Assembly (NCBI GenBank): GCA_036170535.1
Contig: JAVHPJ010000233.1
Coordinates: forward strand, 1-26,013
DNA: 26,013 nucleotides
Direction: 5' to 3'
Origin: SSF53 sp036170535
GTDB taxonomy: Bacteria; Spirochaetota; Leptospiria; Leptospirales; Leptonemataceae
Shown: in pieces, positions 15,271 through 23,500 of the stretch
Layout of the letters: each line of letters opens with the position of its first letter
How positions within the stretch are numbered: position 1 is the first letter of the stretch
Position numbers and translations under genes: made by a program
Notes under the pieces: model-generated
Databases searched by the model: none
What the model was told of the DNA's origin: nothing
The model's input: the letters and a program-made list of their open reading frames with translations, nothing else

Positions 15271-17616
15271 TCACGGTGCGCGAGCCGGCGCCAGTCCCAG
15301 CACAAAGCTCTCCTGACGCGCATTTTCCACTGCGCGTTTGGATCGCGCCGTGCGCACCCGCTCAATGGCCTCGCGCGGCGCAAGGCCCCGTTTGCGAATG
15401 AGATAAGCGGCGACCGCCGTGCCGGAACGTCCCACGCCGCCGACGCAATGTACAAGCAACTTCTTGCCGGCGCGCAGTGTCGCGTCCATCCAATCCAGGA
15501 CTAATTCAAACTCCGCCGCCTGCGGCGTTCCTTGATCGGGAATCGGAAAATATTTTACCGCGATGTCGCACTGCGCGTAGCGCGTTTTCAAATCCGGCAC
15601 GCCGTACAATTCGAATTCGTCCTCCGTCAAGAGACACAGGGCGTCCTGGTATCCGGCCGCTCGCAAAGACTGCAGATCCGCATCCAGATCGCGCAGGCGA
15701 TCTTTGCGGCCGGGCAAAATTGTTATGCCCAGGGCGCCAGGCAAAGGCGCCAGACCGGGCGCATCCAGCGGCGTTTCGTCGACCCTCAGCCGGCGCGCAA
15801 AGCGCAACGAATCGCGCACTCGCGCAGCGCAAACGGAACCCGTATACAAAGCGAGCTTGCGCTGCCAGTCGTTGGACTCGTCAAAGGCGAGCGTATGCAT
15901 TGCGTAACGCACCACGCCGACGTACAACTGATACGGGTCGCGATCCAGCTCAATCAGCGCCGGGTAATACGATCGCAGGCGCTGGATCACGCGAAACGCC
16001 TTCTGGAGTTTGGGATTGGAGAACCGCTGCGCGTCGTCCGGATCGGGCGGCACGCCCAGGTCTTCGCCGTCGATCAAAAGATGCACAAGTTGCACCGCCT
16101 CGCGAAACTCGGCCTCGGACTCGATCTTCATGAAGATATAGAGTATGTCGTTCTCCAGCTTGATCAGATCGCGCAGAATATGTCCGCGATGCGTATGGAA
16201 AAAATCGATCATCCAGACGTTATCCGAGGCGTCGATGAGGATGTTCGCCCCGTTCAGGTCCCCGTGCAGATACGATACGTAGTGCGGCGCGGCGTAGGCC
16301 TCGCTCAAGTCTTTGAGATCGCGCTCATAAAAGAGACAGGGATTCGGGACCGCAATGCCCGGCGCAATTTCCAGTTCGTCGCCGTCCGCCGGCGCGCCCA
16401 GCAGCGCTTCGACGCGCCGGCGCACTCCGGAAGAGTATTTTGGGTCAAAGTCGTAATATTTTAATAGATTCAGAGTTTCGCGAGACGCCGCGTCAAAAAA
16501 GCGGCCAAGCTGCTTCTGGAATACGGTGTCGAGCACGTCAAAGAGCGCGCCCGGAAACTCGCTGGCCGCGTAGAGCTTCTGGAAAGTGCGCACGTTGCCG
16601 TCCAGCATGCCGGCGTAGCGATACTTGATTGCGCCGCGATCCGCGAGTTCCGCAAAATCGACGATGCTCGGCGCGCTGTTGCCCAGAATTTCCTGCACGC
16701 GCTCAAAGGCGGTCCGTTCCCCGGCGATCGAATCGCGCGGACCGATCTTCACGACATGCGGCACGTGCAAATGACCGTAAAGATCCGCCGCCTGCGCTTT
16801 CAGGACGACGTTGCCTGAAAATCCGCCGTCCAGCGACGCGCAATCCACCGTCTTGCAATCGCGAAACAAATACAGTAGCAGGCGCTGATCGGTCTCGGAT
16901 AACGCGCGTTCGCTCTTTACGTGAATTTTTGACGCGTCAATGCGCGCGTTACGAATGCGCCCGTCCAGCGCGGGCTGCGTCCCGGTCAGAAACTCCGTAA
17001 ATGCGCCGACCGAAGAATACACTCGCACTCCGAGTATATTTTTGAGTTGCTCCAGGGCGACGAAGTGCATGGAACGCGATGAACTGGCCGTAAGCGCGCT
17101 GCAGACGGCGATTTCAAATTCCGGATACCGCGTCGCCAGATCATATGCGAGAAAGGTGATCTTCGCCTCCGTCCATACGCCCATAAGGCCGACCCGGACC
17201 GATCGGCCGCGGTGCGATTCAAGCGCGGCGGCGAGAGACGTGTCGACAAAATCGTTCAGCCCGGATGCGTCGACGATCACGTGCGGCCAATCGACGCGCA
17301 TCGCCTCGCGAAACACAAAATCGGCGCCGGGCGTGTCGCGAATGCAGTGCGGACCAAACTGGGCCAGGTGCGCCGCCTGGCGCGCGTCGGCCGGATCGTG
17401 CCAGTCGCGAATATGAATGAGGCCCAGCCGCTCCGGCGCCTGGGCGTAGGCCCACTCCATCGCCACGGTCACCGGCCCGGTTTCAACGGATTCGCCAATC
17501 AGACGGGCCGCTTCCTCGTAGCCCACGTGCAGCTGATTGGGCAGAGCCTCGTAGCGTTTGATTGGCTTGACGAAGTCGTTTTGCAGACACTGTGTGAAAA
17601 GCAGCGCTTGGTCCAT
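15271..17616 (-). CDS. Three-domain fusion: degenerate isochorismatase-like domain, APH-like kinase, dual-specificity phosphatase
   Basis: 781 residues, no signal peptide. Residues 1-215 match the nicotinamidase/isochorismatase fold: LQNDF, Asp71-Trp-His73 (the metal-binding DWH of nicotinamidase) and FGPHCIRDTPGADF. The catalytic Asp is replaced (Cys10 aligns), the Lys appears lost, and the nucleophilic Cys is Lys152 in TEAKI, so this domain is probably inactive. Residues ~220-600 form an aminoglycoside-phosphotransferase-like kinase: glycine loop GGFSG, VVK (Lys290), Glu300, HGDLNGANIL (Asp453, Asn458) and metal Asp471 in MIDFF. It resembles predicted kinase-like 'ternary complex associated' domains, as far as memory allows. 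Residues ~615-781 are a cysteine phosphatase: PIPDQGTP (general acid Asp694) and HCVGGVGRSG (Cys724, Arg730). An opposing kinase and phosphatase in one chain suggest a reversible phosphorylation switch. The ankyrin gene ends 48 nt upstream. Confidence 0.85.
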   Translation of the reverse strand: MDQALLFTQCLQNDFVKPIKRYEALPNQLHVGYEEAARLIGESVETGPVTVAMEWAYAQAPERLGLIHIRDWHDPADARQAAHLAQFGPHCIRDTPGADFVFREAMRVDWPHVIVDASGLNDFVDTSLAAALESHRGRSVRVGLMGVWTEAKITFLAYDLATRYPEFEIAVCSALTASSSRSMHFVALEQLKNILGVRVYSSVGAFTEFLTGTQPALDGRIRNARIDASKIHVKSERALSETDQRLLLYLFRDCKTVDCASLDGGFSGNVVLKAQAADLYGHLHVPHVVKIGPRDSIAGERTAFERVQEILGNSAPSIVDFAELADRGAIKYRYAGMLDGNVRTFQKLYAASEFPGALFDVLDTVFQKQLGRFFDAASRETLNLLKYYDFDPKYSSGVRRRVEALLGAPADGDELEIAPGIAVPNPCLFYERDLKDLSEAYAAPHYVSYLHGDLNGANILIDASDNVWMIDFFHTHRGHILRDLIKLENDILYIFMKIESEAEFREAVQLVHLLIDGEDLGVPPDPDDAQRFSNPKLQKAFRVIQRLRSYYPALIELDRDPYQLYVGVVRYAMHTLAFDESNDWQRKLALYTGSVCAARVRDSLRFARRLRVDETPLDAPGLAPLPGALGITILPGRKDRLRDLDADLQSLRAAGYQDALCLLTEDEFELYGVPDLKTRYAQCDIAVKYFPIPDQGTPQAAEFELVLDWMDATLRAGKKLLVHCVGGVGRSGTAVAAYLIRKRGLAPREAIERVRTARSKRAVENARQESFVLGLAPARAP

Positions 17617-17664
17617 CAGGACAGAGCCGACGCCGCGCCCGCCCGGGGCGCGACGACTTTTTTC

Positions 17665-18117
17665 TTACATGAGGTAGTTCTTGCCGTGTTTGTCGAGAAT
17701 TCGCGGGTCCGCGCCGGCGCCGCGCAGGGCCTCCGCGATATCGCTGAGACCGTGGTACGACTGACTGAGATTAAACGGGGTGACGCCGTCCTGATCCTGC
17801 ACGTTTGCGTTGGCGCCGGCCGCCAGCAAAGCCCGAACGTTTTCCACCGCGCCCGCTTCAACCGCGATGTGCAAAGGCGCGCGTCCGGTGCGATCCAGAG
17901 CGTCGACCGCGGCGGCCCAGCCAGCGGCGCAGAGCGCCGCAATGTAGCGTGCGCGATCCGGCAGATCCGCAACAAAATGCAACATGGGCTCCGGCTCGCC
18001 CGAGGCGGCGGGCGCGGCATTCAACAGCGCGGTGAATTTTTCATAGTGATCGGCCTCAATGGCGGCGCGCATTTTATGGGTCCAGGCGCGACGTTTCCAG
18101 TTGGAGAAAAAATTCAT
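17665..18117 (-). CDS. Small ankyrin-repeat protein
   Basis: 150 residues from the ATG at 18117; a GTG eight codons upstream is possible. Two clear ankyrin repeats (DRTGRAPLHIAVEAGAVENV and DQDGVTPFNLSQSYHGLSDI) each end in a typical GA-x-A/P loop. A partial last repeat (DKHGKNYLM) ends the protein. A less regular helical N-terminal part (residues 1-65) may include another degenerate repeat. There is no signal peptide, so it is a cytosolic protein-protein interaction module. It lies between the secreted-protein gene (44-nt gap) and the triple-fusion gene (48-nt gap), so it is a likely partner or inhibitor of the fusion protein. Neither start has a clear Shine-Dalgarno. Confidence 0.85.
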   Translation of the reverse strand: MNFFSNWKRRAWTHKMRAAIEADHYEKFTALLNAAPAASGEPEPMLHFVADLPDRARYIAALCAAGWAAAVDALDRTGRAPLHIAVEAGAVENVRALLAAGANANVQDQDGVTPFNLSQSYHGLSDIAEALRGAGADPRILDKHGKNYLM

Positions 18118-18161
18118 GCAGCCAGATATGCGCGGACGCACCGCCTGTCAATGCGATGCGC

Positions 18162-19322
18162 TCAATCAAGAGGCCAATCGATCACGCGCAGAAACCGCTC
18201 GCGGTCTTTTAATACATCGGCGGGCTGCGGCGTTAATTGCAAACGGCCGACGAACGGACAATTCGGCGCGGCATTTGTAGTATGGGCCTGATGATTCGGG
18301 CTGATCAACAGCGGCAGAGCGCCCGCGCGGAGCTGATCGGCGCTTGCGCTGTCGGTCGCATAGACCTTGATCCGGCGATTGCGCAACGTATTCAGGCGAT
18401 ACACGCCGCCGGCCGCCGGTTCGCCATAACTGATTCCCTGAAAATCCACGCCCGCCACGGCCACGACTGACCGCTCGGAGGCGCCTTCAATACCGACGCT
18501 GACGCAGGTGAACTCCGGCTTCGGAACGTCGAAGTTCCACCAGCCGCCGGCGTCGATCTGGCGATAAATCTGCGGAAAATGGAAGCCTTCGAACGCAGCG
18601 CAGTCAGCGCACGGCGCTTCCACCGGCGTGGGATTGGCGGGGTCGTTCGGAGCGGTCGCAGCGCCTGGCGCATATTGAGTCAACCTGGCCGGCGGATTGG
18701 AGTTGAGAGCGCCGCCTTCCATGGCGGACGCGGCCCGCTCGATCCATTGCTCATTCCTGAATTGATAAACGCGCGCGTTCGTCGCGTCGCCGCGCAGGGG
18801 CATCGAGGCCGTCAATGGCGCGGCGGGCTCCAGCGGACGTCCGCTTTCGTCGCTGAAACTCAGGCGAAACATGCCGGTGGACTCAAGCAAAACGACGCGG
18901 TCGTTCTCGACTATGCGCAAATCCGGGCTGGCGAAAACAAAGTCCGCAGGCTTGCTCAACACAAGCGCCGCAATCCGGACGCGGGTCGCCCTTGCAAATG
19001 CAGCCGCGGGAATGCTGATCCGCAAATTTTCGAAAGCAATGTCATAGTCCTGTGCGCCTTCGACTTCCCGCACCTGTACAACCAACGCTCCTTCGCGGGC
19101 CGCGCGACGATCGCGACCCGGCGGCGCAGCGGTCCGCGCCGGCCCGGGCCGCCCGGCCGCTTCTTCCGCATAGTTCCAGCGCGATTCCTGCTCGGCGATA
19201 ATGCGGCGCCGCTCTTCGAGGGAAAGGCCGGGCGCCTCCGGATCGTTGCGGGAAAAAACCGGCCCGTGGATGAGGGTGAATAGGGCAAGGAAGGCTATTC
19301 GGACTGATGCACGCCTGCGCAT
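18162..19322 (-). CDS. Secreted protein of unknown function
   Basis: 386 residues, with a signal peptide (MRRRASVRIAFLALFTLIHGPVFS). No family is recognised. The visible parts are a charged, helical segment after the signal (LSLEERRRIIAEQESRW) and a beta-rich middle. In that middle, ALVLSKPADFVFASPDLRIV and MFRLSFSDESGRPLEPAAPLTASMP look like an immunoglobulin-like or ZU5-like fold. Next come APCADCAAFEGF with a CxxC and the block GGWWNFDVPKPEFTCVSVGI. The C-terminus has YRLNTLRNRRIKVYATD and ends IDWPLD. The four cysteines after residue ~220 could form disulfides. Its location is probably periplasm or outer membrane. It is the first gene of a five-gene minus-strand run and 44 nt before the ankyrin gene. 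Residues ~170-340 may be a distant carbohydrate- or surface-binding region, but this is a guess. Confidence 0.75.
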   Translation of the reverse strand: MRRRASVRIAFLALFTLIHGPVFSRNDPEAPGLSLEERRRIIAEQESRWNYAEEAAGRPGPARTAAPPGRDRRAAREGALVVQVREVEGAQDYDIAFENLRISIPAAAFARATRVRIAALVLSKPADFVFASPDLRIVENDRVVLLESTGMFRLSFSDESGRPLEPAAPLTASMPLRGDATNARVYQFRNEQWIERAASAMEGGALNSNPPARLTQYAPGAATAPNDPANPTPVEAPCADCAAFEGFHFPQIYRQIDAGGWWNFDVPKPEFTCVSVGIEGASERSVVAVAGVDFQGISYGEPAAGGVYRLNTLRNRRIKVYATDSASADQLRAGALPLLISPNHQAHTTNAAPNCPFVGRLQLTPQPADVLKDRERFLRVIDWPLD

Positions 19323-19599
19323 AAACGACGTATCGGAAACGCGGCCAGGACGTTTAGGCCCGACTGCGTTTTTTCACGTTGCAAGAGCGGCGAACGGCCG
19401 CGCGAAACCCCCGTCGACCGAAAGATCTCCAGGCGCCTGGCGTTTTTCGCGATCGTAATGCTGCGCAGAAACGTTTCAGAATTTCGCAGAACAGACGCGA
19501 TCTTAAGATCAAATCGCAGTTTCGCACGCAAATCGAAGCAAAACCATAACAGAAACGGAAACCGCGCGACGCTGAAGCGCGACGATCGCATGTGGATTT
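19323..19599. promoter_or_regulatory. Divergent intergenic region with a 12-bp palindrome and a direct repeat
   Basis: 277 nt between the secreted-protein gene (minus) and the hemerythrin gene (plus); it should hold both promoters. A perfect palindrome GATCTTAAGATC lies at 19499-19510. TAAGAT within it could be a plus-strand -10 box with TTTCGC 16 nt upstream. GCGCGACG is directly repeated at 19564-19571 and 19577-19584, just before the hemerythrin start. Reading frames across the region look spurious. Confidence 0.4.
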
Positions 19600-20736
19600 A
19601 TGATCCAGATTCAAAGCTCCGAAATGGTTCAACGCATTGCTTCCATCTGGAAGCGATTTAACCTCGCGCTGGATATTCCGACCATCGACCGCCAGCACTT
19701 GTGGCTGATCGCGGTGATCGTGTATCTCGAAGGATTGCTGGAGCGTCAGGCGATCGAAGGCGGTCAGGATCTGGATTCGGCGTTCAGCGCGGCCTTAACC
19801 GAGGCGATGGATTACACCCTGCAACACTTCACGCTTGAAGAAGAGCTTCTGGAAAAAACGGGCTATCCTGAATTGCGGCAGCACCGCTTTCAGCATATGC
19901 GCTTCATTGGCGGCCTCAAATTGCGCGCGCGCGAACACATGACGGCGACGGATCAGGCGGAGGCCTCAAAAAAACTGCTGCAACGGCTGAAACACTGGCT
20001 CTTTCATCACATACTCTCGGAAGATCGCAAGTACCGCGAGTTCGTCGCCGCGTCGGGTTTCGACGCCGAGCGGCTCTGCGCCGCAATTTCGGAACGCTCC
20101 GGCGGACCCGATGAACGCCAGCTGGAACTCTACGCCATGCTGGATCGCGTCGCCGAGCCGGAAGAAGAAGACGTGGATCAGCGCGTCCTCGACGCCGTTT
20201 CCGAAATCTGGCATAAATACCGTTTGAAAACCGGCATCGCAGTGATCGACATTCAACACCTGTGGCTGATTCGACAGGTTGTGGAGTTGGACTGGCTGAA
20301 CAAACGCCAACTTTCTCACTCAGTGTCGGACGAAGCTCTGAACGAACGGTTTAACAAGACCATTACCGGCGCAATCGGCTACATCCAGGAACACTTCAAA
20401 ACCGAGGAGGCGATCATGCGCCACTTTGAATTTCCCGGATTCGCCAATCACCTCCGCCAGCATCGCCACTTTGTAGAATTTATTAATGAACGCAATCGCC
20501 AGAATAAGGCCGGCGATCATCAAGCGATGGCGAATCTATTGCAGGACTTAAAGGAGTGGCTGCTTTCGCATATCGCCATCGAGGACAAGCGCCTGCACTA
20601 CTTCTTTCGCAAACGGTTGCCGGAGCTGAACGAATTTGTCGCCGAGCAGATTCGGAAAAAAGAGATCGTGGTCCGCCAGAATCACATGGCGCTGTATCGT
20701 CCCATCGTATTGTACGAAGTCAATGCGGCTCACTGA
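19600..20736 (+). CDS. Tandem bacteriohemerythrin (two O2-binding di-iron domains)
   Basis: 378 residues with two complete hemerythrin domains. The first has His33 (IDRQHLWLI), His76 and Glu80 (HFTLEEELL), His95 and His99 (HRFQH), and His137/Asp142 (HHILSEDRKY). The second has His220 (IDIQHLWLI), His265/Glu269 (HFKTEEAIM), His284/His288 (HLRQH) and His324/Asp329 (SHIAIEDKRL). All seven di-iron ligands are therefore present twice at canonical spacing. Such proteins bind O2 reversibly, for storage, delivery or sensing. There are no membrane, signalling or GGDEF/MCP domains. An acidic linker (AEPEEEDVDQR) separates the copies. The ATG at 19600 is used; a second ATG at 19624 is also possible, and neither has a good Shine-Dalgarno. 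The gene stands alone and converges with the hydrolase. Confidence 0.92.
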   Translation: MIQIQSSEMVQRIASIWKRFNLALDIPTIDRQHLWLIAVIVYLEGLLERQAIEGGQDLDSAFSAALTEAMDYTLQHFTLEEELLEKTGYPELRQHRFQHMRFIGGLKLRAREHMTATDQAEASKKLLQRLKHWLFHHILSEDRKYREFVAASGFDAERLCAAISERSGGPDERQLELYAMLDRVAEPEEEDVDQRVLDAVSEIWHKYRLKTGIAVIDIQHLWLIRQVVELDWLNKRQLSHSVSDEALNERFNKTITGAIGYIQEHFKTEEAIMRHFEFPGFANHLRQHRHFVEFINERNRQNKAGDHQAMANLLQDLKEWLLSHIAIEDKRLHYFFRKRLPELNEFVAEQIRKKEIVVRQNHMALYRPIVLYEVNAAH

Positions 20737-20777
20737 GCGAAGCCAGGCTGAGCGGTATAATCGCGCGCCGGCGGCGG

Positions 20778-21791
20778 CTACGGAAAACTGACGTAGCCCC
20801 AGACCGCGCGGTAGAGCGGCAGATTGCGCGGGTCGCGCGGCGTGTCGCCGTCGCGCACGGTGGCGCCATGGCGCGCGTAGTCGCTGGTTTGCGCGGGAGG
20901 CATGCGCGTCACCAACTGGCGCGTAAACCGAAAGGGCAATTCGCTGCGATCCACATTCACGACCGGGCCCGCCCCGCTGAGACCGAGAGCATTCCAGTTG
21001 CGCAGCACCTGGGAATATTGCAGCACCTCGTCCTCGGCGTGCGTGAAGCCGAAGTACGCGTCGTAGGGGGTGGCGGAGGGCCGATACAGCCAACTCGCCG
21101 GACGACCGCCCATGGGCAGGCTCACGTCGGCCGGGCCGGAATAGAGACCCACTCGCAGCACGCGGAATTGTTTGGCCAGGAAGGCCGCATGCCCGGCGCC
21201 CTGCGAATAGCCCGACAGGGAGACCTGATCCCAATTAATTTCCCCGTCCGCGCGCAGATACGCCTGCCAGCCTTCGTCGGGATGCTCCTGCGCCAGATGC
21301 GCAAGCAGGGTTTTCAGACGACCCACAATGGAATCGGCCGGGCTCACATCCACGAGCGGGGAAACATCGCGTCCGAAGAGAATCTCTTCACGGACGAGGC
21401 CGTGGCATTCAAGATCCGCGAGGGTGTTGCAGATCCGGCTGAGGGCCCAGGTGTTCGCGTAGCGCAGTCCGATCGCACGATGTCCGCGCAGAGCCGCTTC
21501 TTTTAATAGCCAGCGATAATCGTCCGGCAAGGCGAAGGTGCCCGGCAGAAATACAAAGAGCGGGCCGCCAGGGGCCGGCGCCGCGCCGGCGACGACAATG
21601 TGGTCTTCCAACCAGTTGCTGGCGGCCGAATCGAGGGAGGCGGGCGCCACGCGCCGCTCGCCCAAATTTTCGTATAAATCCGATTCGTCGCTGGTCACAG
21701 CAAAGGTTCCGCCCGCGCAGGCGACGCTGAACGCCGCCGCCGCCAGGCACACGCTGCGGGTCAAAGCTCTCAATTTCGCGTTCACTGCCAT
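20778..21791 (-). CDS. Lipoprotein alpha/beta hydrolase (GYSQG serine)
   Basis: 337 residues. It has an N-terminal signal with a lipobox-like FSVA-Cys25. An alpha/beta-hydrolase core follows: GPLFVFLPGTFALPDDYRWLLKEAALRGHRAIGLRY is the first strand-helix unit with an oxyanion-type LPGT. The nucleophile elbow is LSGYSQGAGHAAFLA (Ser196). Near the C-terminus HAEDE (His251, Asp254) is one candidate for the remaining triad, and DYARHG holds another His. The SGYSQGAGHA elbow and layout remind me of the BPSS1187-type hydrolases; that link is from memory. Substrate unknown. It is anchored in the envelope if the lipobox is used. The stop converges with the hemerythrin gene 41 nt away. A small inverted repeat (TTTGA-CCGGC-TCAAA, 21803-21817) precedes the start. 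Confidence 0.85.
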   Translation of the reverse strand: MAVNAKLRALTRSVCLAAAAFSVACAGGTFAVTSDESDLYENLGERRVAPASLDSAASNWLEDHIVVAGAAPAPGGPLFVFLPGTFALPDDYRWLLKEAALRGHRAIGLRYANTWALSRICNTLADLECHGLVREEILFGRDVSPLVDVSPADSIVGRLKTLLAHLAQEHPDEGWQAYLRADGEINWDQVSLSGYSQGAGHAAFLAKQFRVLRVGLYSGPADVSLPMGGRPASWLYRPSATPYDAYFGFTHAEDEVLQYSQVLRNWNALGLSGAGPVVNVDRSELPFRFTRQLVTRMPPAQTSDYARHGATVRDGDTPRDPRNLPLYRAVWGYVSFP

Positions 21792-21924
21792 GCTACAACA
21801 ACTTTGACCGGCTCAAATTGCCGCCGGTTCGCCGGAAAAAGGCAAGTATTTTTGCAAATACGGGTTGTCAGCATTTTGCTACGATGGCCAGAATGCGCCT
21901 TCTAAGCCTTTTCCCGTATAAATT

Positions 21925-22443
21925 ATGAACGATTTCTTCGATAGCGCCTTCTTTGGCCCCGCCGTTTGGGCCGGTTTTGGCGTCTTCTTGATGGTCGCCG
22001 AGTTCTTTCTCCCGGGCGCAGTTACGATCTTTTTTGGTCTGGGCGCCCTTTTGACCGGCGCGGCCACCTACTACGGGCTCACTGAGAGTCTGTATTCCCA
22101 GTTCTTCTTCTGGGTTTTTTCCTCGATCGTACTCACCGTTCTCTTGCGTCGGCAGGTTGTGAAATGGTTCCCTTCTATAGAGAAGCGCGAACGGCCGTTG
22201 GAAGAAGAAATTATGATCGGCAAGACGGTCGAGGCCCTCACGGATATCGAAGCCGATTCCGACGCCGGGCGCGTGCGCTACCTGGGAAGTTCCTGGCAGG
22301 CCCGCAGCATCGGAGCGCCCATCCCGCGCGGCGCGCGAACGCGCATTGTCGGCCGGGAAAATTTATTGTTGCTGGTCGAGCCCTGGACGGACGAGAATGC
22401 CGCACGTTCCGAAGACCCTGCGGACTCAACGCGCTCCTACTGA
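21925..22443 (+). CDS. NfeD-family membrane protein (short form)
   Basis: 172 residues. Three transmembrane helices (residues ~12-30, 32-50, 58-75) are followed by a cytosolic OB-fold domain (IMIGKTVEALTDIEADSDAGRVRYLGSSWQARSIG...GARTRIVGRENLLLLVEP), the classic short NfeD plan. NfeD proteins pair with stomatin/SPFH proteins and are thought to help organise membrane microdomains. Here two SPFH genes follow on the same strand, starting 91 nt downstream. It lacks the ClpP-like protease domain of long NfeD. A TTGTCA-like box occurs about 65 nt upstream in the 133-nt divergent gap, but no strong promoter is evident. Confidence 0.92.
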   Translation: MNDFFDSAFFGPAVWAGFGVFLMVAEFFLPGAVTIFFGLGALLTGAATYYGLTESLYSQFFFWVFSSIVLTVLLRRQVVKWFPSIEKRERPLEEEIMIGKTVEALTDIEADSDAGRVRYLGSSWQARSIGAPIPRGARTRIVGRENLLLLVEPWTDENAARSEDPADSTRSY

Positions 22444-22534
22444 AGCCCGGCGCAAAGTCAAGCAGTACAGCTAACATTCATCGTAGATTGAAATTCAAAC
22501 GAATCCAATTCCATTTTTTGCGAGGCAAGTCACT

Positions 22535-23467
22535 ATGTTCTGGAGCGCAGTCTTTATCATTATTGTCATATTTTTTGTGACGAAGACGTTTATTGTCGTG
22601 CCGGAACAGCACGCGTATGTTCGGGAGCGGCTCGGCAAATTTAACGGCGTGTTAAAGGCGGGATTCCATTTTCTGGTGCCCATGCTCGATCGCGTCGCCT
22701 ATCGGGTCACGTTGAAAGAGCAAGTCATAGACGTGCCCGAACAGATCTGCATCACGCGCGATAACGTCCAGGTGGCCGTCGACGGAATTATTTATCTGCG
22801 CGTGCTGGACCCGGAAAAAGCCAGCTACGGCATCCAGGATTACGCGTTTGCCGCTGTCCAGTTGGCCCAGACCTCCATGCGTTCGGAAGTCGGCAAACTG
22901 GCCCTGGACGAAAGCTTCAAAGAGCGCGAAAAAATCAACGATGCCGTGGTCGCGTCCGTGGATCAGGCCAGCGAACACTGGGGCATGAAAGTGACGCGCT
23001 ACGAAATTAAGAATATCATTCCGCCGCCGAGCGTTCTTGACTCCATGGAAAAGCAGATGACGGCCGAACGCGAGAAGCGCGCCAATATTCTGACCTCCGA
23101 AGGCGAACGCTCCGCGATGATCAACCAGTCCGAAGGCGAGAAACGCGAAGCGATTAACATTTCCGAGGGTGAAAAGACCCGCATGATCAACGTCGCCGAC
23201 GGACAGGCGCGACAGATCGAACTGGTGGCGGAAGCTACGGCGGAAGCCCTCAAGGTCGTCGCCGACGCGATCGGTCAGCCCGGCGGCCGCGAAGCGGTGC
23301 AGTTGCGCATCGCCCAGTCTTATATCGCGCAGTTTGGCGACGTTCTGGAAAAATCGAAAACCTCCGTCGTGCCGCTCTCCCTTGCCAACATTCAGGGAGT
23401 TTTTACCGGGCTGCAGCAAACCCTTGACGGACTGCAACAGCCGCACGCGTCCGCGCCCAAGAAATAA
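22535..23467 (+). CDS. SPFH/stomatin-like (QmcA-type) membrane protein 1
   Basis: 310 residues. One N-terminal hydrophobic helix (FWSAVFIIIVIFFV) is followed directly by the SPFH domain (IVVPEQHAYVRERLGKFNGVLKAGFHFLVPMLDRVAYRV ... RDNVQVAVDGIIYLRVLDPEKASYGI). An Ala/Glu-rich helical region with EGER/SEGEK repeats (residues ~175-245) follows, and then a stomatin-type C-terminus. These proteins oligomerise into large ring or cage assemblies at the inner membrane and modulate membrane proteases or fluidity; the NfeD partner is upstream. A good GAGG Shine-Dalgarno stands 9-12 nt before the ATG. It ends GLQQ...SAPKK and is followed after 33 nt by a paralogue with the same plan. Confidence 0.93.
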   Translation: MFWSAVFIIIVIFFVTKTFIVVPEQHAYVRERLGKFNGVLKAGFHFLVPMLDRVAYRVTLKEQVIDVPEQICITRDNVQVAVDGIIYLRVLDPEKASYGIQDYAFAAVQLAQTSMRSEVGKLALDESFKEREKINDAVVASVDQASEHWGMKVTRYEIKNIIPPPSVLDSMEKQMTAEREKRANILTSEGERSAMINQSEGEKREAINISEGEKTRMINVADGQARQIELVAEATAEALKVVADAIGQPGGREAVQLRIAQSYIAQFGDVLEKSKTSVVPLSLANIQGVFTGLQQTLDGLQQPHASAPKK

Positions 23468-23500
23468 TCGGCGCCACTACAAGAAAGGGAGATCGGCAAG

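Noticed and set aside
15532..18291. Long plus-strand frames antisense to the triple-fusion and ankyrin genes
   Set aside because: Composition (Arg, Gln, His, Ala rich) is typical of antisense shadows; the minus-strand domains have intact catalytic motifs.
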